Source: a virus
Strand: one strand, 5' to 3'
Length of the DNA stretch: 26,355 nucleotides
Virus record (IMG/VR): IMGVR_UViG_3300009428_000059
Location: 1-26,355 of that record
The notes beneath the pieces are model-generated. The model did no database searches. It saw nothing but the letters and a program-made list of their open reading frames with translations, and was not told the origin of the DNA. The translations under genes and the position numbers were made by a program. Positions 16,253-24,479 of this stretch are shown piece by piece; the first letter of the stretch is position 1; every line of letters begins with the position of its first letter.

Positions 16253-17125
16253 TTATTCTAAGAAATTATTCAACCAATATTCTTTTTGGTGCTGATTCAT
16301 TAGTAATTTTTTGTAAATGACTGGAAGTTCGTAAGGACTACTCCTCCAATGCGAAACATGTCGGAGTGCTTCTTCGCGCATAGGTTCCAGATAATCATCA
16401 TAGGAGTGCATCTTTTGTGCACTTCCTTCGGTAGTTCTGTCTATACAGTATAGGTCACTTGACATTGATAAGAAGTAACAAATGTTTCCCTTTTGATGTT
16501 CGCCCAAAAGTTTATAAGTGTAGGCATGGTCTTCACCATTACCAATATCCTCGTTCATCTTTATCTTTGCAGACTTCCTGCTCTGTAATATAATGAAGTC
16601 TATTGATACGGGACGGTCTTCTGTAAACAGATGTCCTACTCCAGGCCCTGGCGGTTGAGATGGAGCACACATCGATGTACCCCAAACACTTGCATAATAG
16701 TTATCGTTAACTTGCCAATGATGTCCTGACTTTAGTTCCCAATCTAATATACTATCACATGGTATCGCACCTAATACATCAATGCAAGGATAATGTTTTA
16801 GGTGATTGTGTAGCGACTGTAGATAGGATGGATATAGAAAGTCATCTCCATCTAACTGAGAAACATAATCATTATCACTTTCCAAGAACACGTCAAGACA
16901 TGCGTTCTTACCTTTGCCTGGCTTTCCATTACTTTCGCTGTTTACCACACGAAATGGTTGGTCTAGTTCCAACACCTTTTCATAATATCCTTCATGGATA
17001 CTATTGACTACAATTACAACTTCCCACTCTATAGGAGTTATTCGTATGACACCTTGCACAGAGCGAATAATTCTTTCTAGTTTAGGAATGTCATTTGAGG
17101 TTAATAACGTGGTCATCAACCTCAT
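16253..17125 (-). CDS. Glycosyltransferase family 2-like protein
   Basis: A 290-residue protein. It begins MRLMTTLLTSNDIPKLERII, a strand-helix start usual for GT2 enzymes, followed by WEVVIVVNSIHEGY. Residues 71-74 (KGKN) and LDGDDFL (91-97) give the donor-binding block with the DxD-type acidic motif; FLxxDND-like text precedes it. A GNGEDHAYTYKL segment at about 195-206 fits the 'ED' acceptor-side acidic motif of GT2. It starts by TAATG overlap with the dioxygenase-like gene, which itself follows the collagen-like fibre. The three look like one operon. Modification of the fibre is the simplest reading; the sugar, the acceptor and activity are not shown. Confidence 0.8.
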   Translation of the reverse strand: MRLMTTLLTSNDIPKLERIIRSVQGVIRITPIEWEVVIVVNSIHEGYYEKVLELDQPFRVVNSESNGKPGKGKNACLDVFLESDNDYVSQLDGDDFLYPSYLQSLHNHLKHYPCIDVLGAIPCDSILDWELKSGHHWQVNDNYYASVWGTSMCAPSQPPGPGVGHLFTEDRPVSIDFIILQSRKSAKIKMNEDIGNGEDHAYTYKLLGEHQKGNICYFLSMSSDLYCIDRTTEGSAQKMHSYDDYLEPMREEALRHVSHWRSSPYELPVIYKKLLMNQHQKEYWLNNFLE

Positions 17126-17679
17126 TATTCTGCCTCGAAGAAGAATGTCTGAAATAAACGTCCATCAAATTTGTCAGTACCGAAGCCAGGCACAACACTT
17201 CTGTGATAGTACATAGCGTCATATATGACTAAACGATTATATACATTCTTTGCTTCACCGACGATGTCCCAATCATCTTCAACTAATTGAAACTCATTGA
17301 AGTCTAATAGAGCATCGGGCCCGTGTCTGGTTATACCTGTCTGTCTGTGTTTGTATATCGCAGTACCGGAATCTAGAGGAGCATTAGGAGTTAGGTATAT
17401 GACGGCCGCATATGACATTGCGTCGTGATGAATCCAAGTTGTGGATTCTTCGGTGGTGTACTGAAAGGAGGTATTATATCCATCTAACGGAAAATGGGTT
17501 ATGGTTTTTCCTATGATCTTCCCTAGAGAAGATTTCATAGAGTCTGCATACCCACCATCGTTGCTACATGAGGCAGTTCTTAAGCCAGGATAGTTACCTG
17601 ACACATTAAAATTTTGACTTAAGGCGTAATCCCGAACTGAATCGGGATCCGCATAGAAGTCTTCAACAATCGTAAACAT
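17125..17679 (-). CDS. Fe(II)/2-oxoglutarate dioxygenase-like protein (DUF6445-like)
   Basis: A 184-residue protein with the metal triad of the Fe(II)/2-oxoglutarate oxygenase fold: H84-x-D86 in TTWIHHDAMSYAAVIYLTP, a distal H159 in MYYHRSVVPGFG, and R174 (FDGRLFQTFFF) as the likely 2-oxoglutarate anchor, 15 residues past the histidine. The start, EDFYADPDSVRDYAL followed by YPGLRT, recalls an uncharacterised family I know as DUF6445; that name is from memory, not a search. The fold normally hydroxylates a substrate using O2. The gene starts 22 bases after the stop of the collagen-like fibre and overlaps the glycosyltransferase by TAATG. A collagen-like fibre substrate is therefore attractive but unproven. 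A small-molecule or other protein substrate remains possible. Confidence 0.78.
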   Translation of the reverse strand: MFTIVEDFYADPDSVRDYALSQNFNVSGNYPGLRTASCSNDGGYADSMKSSLGKIIGKTITHFPLDGYNTSFQYTTEESTTWIHHDAMSYAAVIYLTPNAPLDSGTAIYKHRQTGITRHGPDALLDFNEFQLVEDDWDIVGEAKNVYNRLVIYDAMYYHRSVVPGFGTDKFDGRLFQTFFFEAE

Positions 17680-17701
17680 AATAAATCCAATAAGTGTTTC
17701 A

Positions 17702-20700
17702 TTATAAGGCGCCGAGAAGTACCCTTCGTCGGTTACCTGAGTCGTATATCTTAATAGTATTACTAGAGAATTCTATCCGTTCTCCAGATGTACTAGTATT
17801 TAGGATGCCACTAAGATCGATTATCCCGTTACCTGCTGTACCACTAGTATTAGTACCAGAGGTAATTTCACTAAATGTTGAATTTGTAGTAGTGTTAATA
17901 CGGTCTACAGTTGCTCGATAAATACGACCAGTGTTAACATGCCACCATATATCACCTTCATATACAGTGTTTACTGTACGAAAAGTACGTATCGCAGCAG
18001 ATGCTGTTACGTTGACATTAGAGGTTAACGTGGTACTTGTATCGAAGATAACAGCATTACCAAATCCTCCAACTGGGCCTTGAGAACCTGTAGCACCAGA
18101 TACACCTTGGCCTCCTTGACCACCTACTGCGCCAGGCGCACCTTGTCCACCAACAACACCTTGTACACCTTGGCCTCCTTGACCACCTACTGCGCCAGGC
18201 GCACCTTGTCCACCAACAACACCTTGTACACCTTGTGGGCCATTGTTACCTACCTGACCCTGTTGTCCTTGACTACCTACAGCACCTTGTACACCCTGAG
18301 GCCCGTTATTACCTACCTGACCTTGGGCACCCTGCCCACCTACTGCACCTTGTACTCCCTGAGGCCCGTTATTACCTACCTGACCTTGTTGTCCTTGACT
18401 ACCTACAGCACCTTGGACACCTTGTGGGCCATTGTTACCTACCTGACCTTGGGCGCCAACAATACCTTGAGAACCTTGCTGTCCTTGTGGGCCATTGTTA
18501 CCTACCTGACCTTGTTGTCCAACAACACCCTGAGCACCTTGGACACCTTGTGGCCCATTATTACCTACCTGACCTTGTTGTCCAACAACACCTTGAGCAC
18601 CTTGTTGTCCTTGTGGGCCATTATTACCTACCTGACCTTGTTGTCCAACAACACCTTGAGCACCTTGTTGTCCTTGTGGGCCATTATTACCGATAGCACC
18701 TTGAAGTCCAACAACACCCTGAGCACCTTGGACACCTTGTGGCCCATTATTACCGACAGCACCTTGAAGTCCAACAATACCTTGAGAACCCTGTACACCT
18801 TGAGGGCCATTATTACCTATTGCACCTTGTGCACCAGCAACACCTTGAGAACCTTGAACTCCCTGCGGGCCATTGTTACCGACAGCACCTTGTGCACCAG
18901 CAACACCTTGAGAACCAACAGCACCTTGTGTACCATTATTACCTACGGCACCTTGAAGTCCAACAATACCTTGAGAACCTTGCTGTCCTTGTGGGCCATT
19001 GTTACCTATAGCACCTTGTGCACCAGCAACACCTTGAGAACCAACAGCGCCCTGCGGGCCATTGTTACCTATTGCACCTTGAAGTCCAACAATACCTTGA
19101 GAACCAACAGCACCTTGTGCACCATTGTTACCAATAGAACCTTGGTTACCTACTGGGCCAATGACTCCCTGTTCTCCTTGTGGGCCATTGTTACCTATTG
19201 CACCTTGAAGTCCAACAATACCTTGAGAACCAACAGCACCTTGTGCACCATTGTTACCTATTGCACCTTGAATACCTTGGTCACCTTGGTTACCAACTGA
19301 ACCTTGAGCACCATTATTACCTACTGCTCCCTGTATACCCTGTGGGCCCGCTGCACCAGTAGAACCTTGAGCACCAGAATCTCCTTGAGCGCCCTGTTCA
19401 CCGATAGAACCTTGAGATCCTACTGACCCCTGAACACCAGCAACACCTTGTGCACCTTGGAAACCAATATTACCTTGTCCACCCTGCGCTCCTACTGCCC
19501 CTAAAGCACCCTGTATACCTTGTTCTCCGATAACACCTTGTGCCCCTTGATCACCTTGAGCACCAATTGCCCCTTGTGGGCCTGCATCTCCAGCGTTACC
19601 TTGTGGGCCAACTGGGCCTGGAGTAGTTCCAGCAGGGCCTTGTGGGCCTGCATCTCCAGCGTTACCTTGTGGGCCAACTGGGCCTGGAGTAGTTCCAGCA
19701 GGGCCTTGTGGCCCATCAATACCTTGAGCACCGACATTACCGACCGCACCTTGTGCCCCAGAGGAACCTTGAATACCTTGAATACCTTGGTTACCGACAG
19801 AACCCTGAGATCCTTGTTCTCCAACTACACCTTGGTCACCTTGAGCACCGATAGGGCCTACATTACCTTGTAGACCAACAACACCTTGAATACCAATAGT
19901 ACCCTGAGCACCAACTTCACCGACGTTACCTTGAAGACCGATAGTACCTTGAAGACCGATAGTACCCTGAGCACCAACTTCACCGACGTTACCTTGAAGA
20001 CCGATAGTACCTTGAAGACCTTCAGCACCTTGCGGGCCTGCTGCACCAATATTACCTTGAAGACCGATAGTACCCTGTGATCCTACAACCCCTTGGGAAC
20101 CTTGTTCACCAACGTTTCCTTGAAGACCGATAGTACCCTGTGATCCTACAACCCCTTGGGAACCTTGTTCACCAACGTTTCCTTGTAGACCCTGATCTCC
20201 TTGAACACCATCTGCTCCTTGTGCACCGACCGATCCAATATTACCTTGAAGACCAGTTGCACCCTGAGTACCAGTAGCACCTTGTGAACCTTGTTCACCA
20301 ACGTTGCCCTGGGCACCCACAAATCCTTGAATACCCTGTGCGCCTTGAGAACCAACCGCACCAACATTACCTTGCAATCCTTGATCACCCTGTGATCCGA
20401 TCGCACCTTGCGCGCCAACTTCTCCGATATTACCTTGTAGTCCAACAATACCTTGAGAACCCACAGCACCTTGGTTACCTACTGGGCCAATGTTTCCTTG
20501 GAGTCCAACAATACCTTGAGCACCCTGAGAACCTTGAGATCCTGTTTCTCCGATATTACCTTGGAGACCAATTATACCCTGAGCACCGATGTCGCCTTGA
20601 GATCCTGTTTCTCCGATATTACCTTGGAGTCCAACAATACCTTGAGCACCCTGTACACCTTGAGATCCTGTTTCTCCGGCGTTTCCTTGAAGTCCGATTA

Positions 20701-21634
20701 TACCCTGAGAACCCTGTACACCTTGAGATCCTGTTTCTCCGGCGTTTCCTTGGAGTCCAATTATACCCTGAGCACCGATATCGCCTTGGGGGCCAGTCTC
20801 GCCCGGATTACCTTGAAGTCCGATTATACCCTGAGAACCCTGTACACCTTGTGGCCCAGTCTCGCCCGGATTACCTTGAAGTCCGATTATACCCTGAGCA
20901 CCGATATCGCCTTGGGGGCCAGTCTCGCCTGGATTTCCTTGGAGACCAACAATACCTTGAGCACCTTGTTCACCTTGGGGGCCCTCCTCGCCTGGATTTC
21001 CTTGGAGACCAACAATACCTTGAGCACCTTGTTCACCTTGGGGCCCCTCCTCGCCTGGATTTCCTTGGAGACCAATTATACCCTGAGAACCTTGAACTCC
21101 CTGAGGCCCAGTCTCGCCTGGATTACCTTGAAGTCCGATTGTACCCTGAGGGCCGATAGTACCTTGCCCGCCTATAGTACCTTGTGTACCAATAGTACCT
21201 TGCCCGCCTATAGTGCCTTGTGCACCAACAACACCTTGAACTCCCTGAGGCCCGATAATACCCTGAGGCCCGATAGGCCCGGCGCTGTTTGCAATAAGGT
21301 TATTAATATCAGCAATATCTTGAGTAAGATCTGTGGTTGTCGCGTTTAAGTCAATTAGTATAGTATCGTGTTGAGTAACACGAGCGTCTAATGATGTTAT
21401 ATCTGTAGCGTTTGTAGCAATAGTAGTCGGGTCGACTCCATCTAAGACATCACTAACAGCAGTGTCTATGTAATTAGAGACGAACGCTAAAGTTACTCCA
21501 CCTTCCCCACTAGGTAGTGCTGCTACCTCGTAGAGTTCTGTGAAGTTGGAATTTATTTTTTCGCTGGCAATCCGGAGAGTATCACCAGATCCGTCGTTTG
21601 CCGATCCACCAGTATTTAAAATTTGTCTTGACAT
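17702..21634 (-). CDS. Collagen-like tail fibre protein
   Basis: A 1310-residue protein. Residues 13-35 hold the anchor motif NDGSGDTLRIASEKINSNF with following TELY, common at the start of marine phage fibre proteins. About 40-115 look helical. From about 115 to 1191 the chain is Gly-X-Y collagen-like, around 358 triplets, with Gln very frequent at Y and Pro sparse and mostly at X (GPQ, GNP). It has no Lys that I saw in this region. The last 120 residues form a beta-rich head with GDIWWHVNTGRIYRAT and the end IKIYDSGNRRRVLLGAL. If triple-helical at about 0.286 nm per residue, the shaft would be about 300 nm long. A 66-base tandem duplication inserts register breaks near the middle. Followed closely by the dioxygenase-like and glycosyltransferase genes. 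Confidence 0.92.
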   Translation of the reverse strand: MSRQILNTGGSANDGSGDTLRIASEKINSNFTELYEVAALPSGEGGVTLAFVSNYIDTAVSDVLDGVDPTTIATNATDITSLDARVTQHDTILIDLNATTTDLTQDIADINNLIANSAGPIGPQGIIGPQGVQGVVGAQGTIGGQGTIGTQGTIGGQGTIGPQGTIGLQGNPGETGPQGVQGSQGIIGLQGNPGEEGPQGEQGAQGIVGLQGNPGEEGPQGEQGAQGIVGLQGNPGETGPQGDIGAQGIIGLQGNPGETGPQGVQGSQGIIGLQGNPGETGPQGDIGAQGIIGLQGNAGETGSQGVQGSQGIIGLQGNAGETGSQGVQGAQGIVGLQGNIGETGSQGDIGAQGIIGLQGNIGETGSQGSQGAQGIVGLQGNIGPVGNQGAVGSQGIVGLQGNIGEVGAQGAIGSQGDQGLQGNVGAVGSQGAQGIQGFVGAQGNVGEQGSQGATGTQGATGLQGNIGSVGAQGADGVQGDQGLQGNVGEQGSQGVVGSQGTIGLQGNVGEQGSQGVVGSQGTIGLQGNIGAAGPQGAEGLQGTIGLQGNVGEVGAQGTIGLQGTIGLQGNVGEVGAQGTIGIQGVVGLQGNVGPIGAQGDQGVVGEQGSQGSVGNQGIQGIQGSSGAQGAVGNVGAQGIDGPQGPAGTTPGPVGPQGNAGDAGPQGPAGTTPGPVGPQGNAGDAGPQGAIGAQGDQGAQGVIGEQGIQGALGAVGAQGGQGNIGFQGAQGVAGVQGSVGSQGSIGEQGAQGDSGAQGSTGAAGPQGIQGAVGNNGAQGSVGNQGDQGIQGAIGNNGAQGAVGSQGIVGLQGAIGNNGPQGEQGVIGPVGNQGSIGNNGAQGAVGSQGIVGLQGAIGNNGPQGAVGSQGVAGAQGAIGNNGPQGQQGSQGIVGLQGAVGNNGTQGAVGSQGVAGAQGAVGNNGPQGVQGSQGVAGAQGAIGNNGPQGVQGSQGIVGLQGAVGNNGPQGVQGAQGVVGLQGAIGNNGPQGQQGAQGVVGQQGQVGNNGPQGQQGAQGVVGQQGQVGNNGPQGVQGAQGVVGQQGQVGNNGPQGQQGSQGIVGAQGQVGNNGPQGVQGAVGSQGQQGQVGNNGPQGVQGAVGGQGAQGQVGNNGPQGVQGAVGSQGQQGQVGNNGPQGVQGVVGGQGAPGAVGGQGGQGVQGVVGGQGAPGAVGGQGGQGVSGATGSQGPVGGFGNAVIFDTSTTLTSNVNVTASAAIRTFRTVNTVYEGDIWWHVNTGRIYRATVDRINTTTNSTFSEITSGTNTSGTAGNGIIDLSGILNTSTSGERIEFSSNTIKIYDSGNRRRVLLGAL
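18060..21290 (-). repeat. Gly-X-Y coding array (9-bp and 63-bp periodic)
   Basis: The DNA is made of 9-base triplet codes, assembled into larger 63-base (21-residue) units. In the N-terminal half the unit reads GLQGNPGETGPQGVQGSQGI and variants. In the C-terminal half the unit reads GNNGPQGVQGSQGVAGAQG and variants. Neighbouring units are near-identical, showing recent expansion by duplication. Confidence 0.92.
19575..19706 (-). repeat. Exact 66-bp tandem duplication in the collagen-like shaft
   Basis: A 66-base unit occurs twice in direct tandem (the string CCTGCATCTC recurs at 19581 and 19647). It encodes 22 residues (GPAGTTPGPVGPQGNAGDAG plus PQ). Because 22 is not a multiple of three, the Gly-Thr-Thr-Pro-Gly part breaks the Gly-X-Y register in each copy. 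It falls close to the middle of the shaft. Edges are approximate. Confidence 0.8.
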
Positions 21635-21651
21635 TGTGAGGTTCCGTTATT

Positions 21652-22608
21652 TTAGTCTGCGCCGTCTAAGGTTTCGTATTCTTGAGATATATCTAACCCT
21701 TCATCATCTAATGTCGGTGGTCTTACCCCAGCCCAATCTGCGACTGTGACAAAATCATCTACCAACTGCTGTAGTGTTTGTGTTTCATATCGGTCTAACG
21801 TCTCAAGAGAACTTACGATGATACCTGTCCCAGTATCTTTCTCATTCTGTGTACGTGCATCAATCGCATCATTCTCTTCCATAGTAAGTAGAGAGTAAGT
21901 TGCTTGAACATGAGTACCTAGTTGAGTAGTTTGAAGTTCGATTGCATAATTAGGTACTTCTAATGGATCTGTCACATCCCCTGCGTCCAACCCTAGGTCA
22001 GCAGAACCTTGGGTCTGAGTTTCAGCAGCAAGATGGAATCCAGCTGGATGTATTAACTTGGTGTATAGTGTTTCAAAATCGCTGAAAGATAGACCTGTTT
22101 TCAAAAGAACTGAAAATATCTGGTATTTCTTATTGTTTTGAATAAAATGTGAAGACTTGGGCCCTATGAAAGAACCACCTAATCTATCATTCAACTTGAA
22201 GATGCTTCTCTTAGGATAAATTACTTCAACGTCTTCATTGTAGAATGCTTTAAAAAACTGTTCGATTGATCTTTCGGTACCCTTGCCACGATACATCTCA
22301 GCGAGAAGTCTTGCCATCAATCTAGGGCTCTGGTAGAATGACGACGTTTCTAATCCGTCACTGATCTCTCCTATCAGATTGTCTAAGTGCTTAATCTCTG
22401 TAGATGATATATTTCTTATATCAAACAAATCGTGGATCTGATCAATTACTGAACCAGTTCCGTCTTCTCCGGAATACTCGTAATACTTCTCTAAGAAGGA
22501 TACCAGTTGAGGATACTCTTCCTGAAAGAATGACGGTAATGCCTGAGTGACCTGATTGCGGTTAAACTTAACATCAGATCTATATTGTTCGTTTATAAGA
22601 TTTGACAT
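21652..22608 (-). CDS. Baseplate wedge protein, gp7/P2 gpI-like (putative)
   Basis: A 318-residue protein starting MSNLINEQYRSDVKFNRNQV. It has the segment FFQEEYPQLVSFLEKYYEYS (28-46), common in small virion proteins of marine T4-like phages. A second segment, MYRGKGTERSIEQFFKAFYN at 105-124, has the 'RGKGT' turn plus helix typical of the tail protein I/gp7 core domain. It overlaps gp6 by one base (TAATG). The order gp25-gp6-this gene matches the conserved W-J-I order of P2 and the T4 gp25-gp6-gp7 core, in which two gp6 and one gp7 form the wedge bundle. T4 gp7 is far longer (1032 residues), so this would be a minimal form. The call rests mostly on order and the short motif. Confidence 0.55.
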   Translation of the reverse strand: MSNLINEQYRSDVKFNRNQVTQALPSFFQEEYPQLVSFLEKYYEYSGEDGTGSVIDQIHDLFDIRNISSTEIKHLDNLIGEISDGLETSSFYQSPRLMARLLAEMYRGKGTERSIEQFFKAFYNEDVEVIYPKRSIFKLNDRLGGSFIGPKSSHFIQNNKKYQIFSVLLKTGLSFSDFETLYTKLIHPAGFHLAAETQTQGSADLGLDAGDVTDPLEVPNYAIELQTTQLGTHVQATYSLLTMEENDAIDARTQNEKDTGTGIIVSSLETLDRYETQTLQQLVDDFVTVADWAGVRPPTLDDEGLDISQEYETLDGAD

Positions 22609-24479
22609 TATACTATTACCTTAGTTGCTCCAGCATCAGCGTAACCTGTGGTCGACGACAGAGATTCGTCTAAAGTAACAGTATAGTTACGTAGAGGGTT
22701 AAGTGTACTTTGGTTAGCAGGGACAGCAGATATCTTAATACCTGTACCAACATATCCATTCTCATCAATCCTTAGTGAACTAATAGATACTATACCTTTC
22801 GCTGCATCGTAAGAACCAACGTTAGGTACCTTCACCACATTATTAATATCTACTAGTTGCAGTTTACTGCTCCCCAATTCGTTTTGGATCAAAACGTTCT
22901 GTCCGTTGGACTTAAATAGCGAAGAGGTGATTGTATGATCATCTTTGTCCGGTGATGCTAACTTGAAAGGGAAGTTTACTATATGTTCTCTCTCTAGATA
23001 ATCTAAAATAGATAGAGGAGTAGGAAGTCCCTGTCTGATAATATTAATACTAGCAATTTCTTCTGAAACGTTGATACGTTGTTGTGCGCGAATCGACATT
23101 TTAGAGTTCAATATTGCGCTCGATAGTTCGTCTATCTTAGCTAATAGGTTAGACCTACGGAAGATAGCACCAAATTTAGTCGTAGTATCTGCCATGTACT
23201 GGACGATATATTCATTTACCTGTACCTGTAACGCTTGAGTAGACAAAGGGCTCTTGATAGGATCAATGTTAAATACTGTGGTCAACTCCAAGAACGTCTC
23301 TGCTGGAGCAACAAACTCAGTGTCTATAGACATGATAGAGAGGTTATCTATCAACTGACTTTTGATATCCGCTTGAACCAATTCCTGAGTAGCTGCTGAT
23401 AGACCATCTGCAAATTTTAAGCTAACAAACACTTTACCATACTGCGGAGGTACGTTTTCATTACCACCCCATGTAATAGCATCGTCGACGTAAGAACTAT
23501 ACCCACTTAATATACGGGCGGTATAGTCACTCGCGGTAACAAGTCTATTCTGTGTAGTGAACGCTCGTGGAGCATTCAACTTAATCGAGTTGATAGATTC
23601 CTTTTCTGCACCGCCTGCCGAACCTGCTACCAACCCTACAGTGATATTCTTACTGTTTGGAGTTAATGCAGTAGAGAATGATATCGCACCGTTAGCACTT
23701 GCGCCTCTAGACGAAATATATTCTACTTCGATTCTATTGTTCGCTAATGGAGCAGCACCCAGAATGTTTCCGTCACTAAAGAATATCTCGTACTGACCTT
23801 TAGGGGTTTCACGTACGATGAATACTCTTGAAGAATCAGTCACGGTTGCTACCGTGTTTATATCGTTGAAGGTTTCGAAGCTGGTAGATAGATAGTTATC
23901 ATATACACGAACACTTATAGTGGACACGTCCAAAGTATCATCCGGTATCACGTACACCGCACCAAGAGAGTCTTTGTCTACGATGAATGTCTTTGTCTTC
24001 TTAACGCCTTCTTTTAGAGTGATCGAAGGTGACCCCGAAGAAGTTTTAAAAACAAATGTACCCGACTCATTATACGCAGTGCACTCGTCTTGAGTAGTAA
24101 AGGAATACACATTGTTGCCAACCGACCCACTAAACTCTGTACCCAAAGGTATGGTTAGAAACGAGGATCCATCGGCGTTGTCAGTAATAGATAGTGACAC
24201 GAGTGCGGTAGAGGCTACCCTAGACTTAGGTACATACCCTAATGACTCTGCGTGAGATACCACCGATGAACGTAACTGAGAGGATGACAAGAATGCTTCG
24301 TTGATCGCCATGTTTGCGGTCAGAGCATTGATGTGAGTATTATGCGCCAATACATCTAGGATGTTAGAGAGTCCACTCGCAGAGAAGTCGTAGTCACGAA
24401 ATTCTTCTTGTTGTTCGAAGTGCGTTTGTAGTTGAGATTTGATTTGGAAAAAATCTAACTCAGAATTCTGTATAGCCAT
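22608..24479 (-). CDS. 6: Baseplate wedge protein gp6
   Basis: A 623-residue protein, near T4 gp6 length (660). The N-terminus, MAIQNSELDFFQIKSQLQTH followed by FRDYDFSASGLSNILDVLAH and NTHINALTANMAINEAFLSS, is a clear gp6 signature, as is the following SLGYVPKSRVAST. The middle has the baseplate J-like part: LNAPRAFTTQNRLVTASDYT at about 300-320, then YGKVFVSLKFADG. gp6 forms the ring of dimers around the baseplate hub that starts sheath contraction. The gene begins directly after the gp25 stop (TAA then ATG), in the usual order. Confidence 0.93.
   Translation of the reverse strand: MAIQNSELDFFQIKSQLQTHFEQQEEFRDYDFSASGLSNILDVLAHNTHINALTANMAINEAFLSSSQLRSSVVSHAESLGYVPKSRVASTALVSLSITDNADGSSFLTIPLGTEFSGSVGNNVYSFTTQDECTAYNESGTFVFKTSSGSPSITLKEGVKKTKTFIVDKDSLGAVYVIPDDTLDVSTISVRVYDNYLSTSFETFNDINTVATVTDSSRVFIVRETPKGQYEIFFSDGNILGAAPLANNRIEVEYISSRGASANGAISFSTALTPNSKNITVGLVAGSAGGAEKESINSIKLNAPRAFTTQNRLVTASDYTARILSGYSSYVDDAITWGGNENVPPQYGKVFVSLKFADGLSAATQELVQADIKSQLIDNLSIMSIDTEFVAPAETFLELTTVFNIDPIKSPLSTQALQVQVNEYIVQYMADTTTKFGAIFRRSNLLAKIDELSSAILNSKMSIRAQQRINVSEEIASINIIRQGLPTPLSILDYLEREHIVNFPFKLASPDKDDHTITSSLFKSNGQNVLIQNELGSSKLQLVDINNVVKVPNVGSYDAAKGIVSISSLRIDENGYVGTGIKISAVPANQSTLNPLRNYTVTLDESLSSTTGYADAGATKVIV

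Noticed and set aside
18080-19300. Long open frame on the plus strand (406 codons) with Leu/Thr-rich repeats
   Set aside because: It is the antisense shadow of the Gly-X-Y array. Repeats of few codons keep the opposite frame open, and it has no start signals of its own.
20284-21349. Two further plus-strand open frames of about 290 codons
   Set aside because: The same antisense effect over the N-terminal half of the collagen-like gene; composition (TLSTLYTL, YLEHPVHLEI) follows from the complement of Gly/Gln codons.
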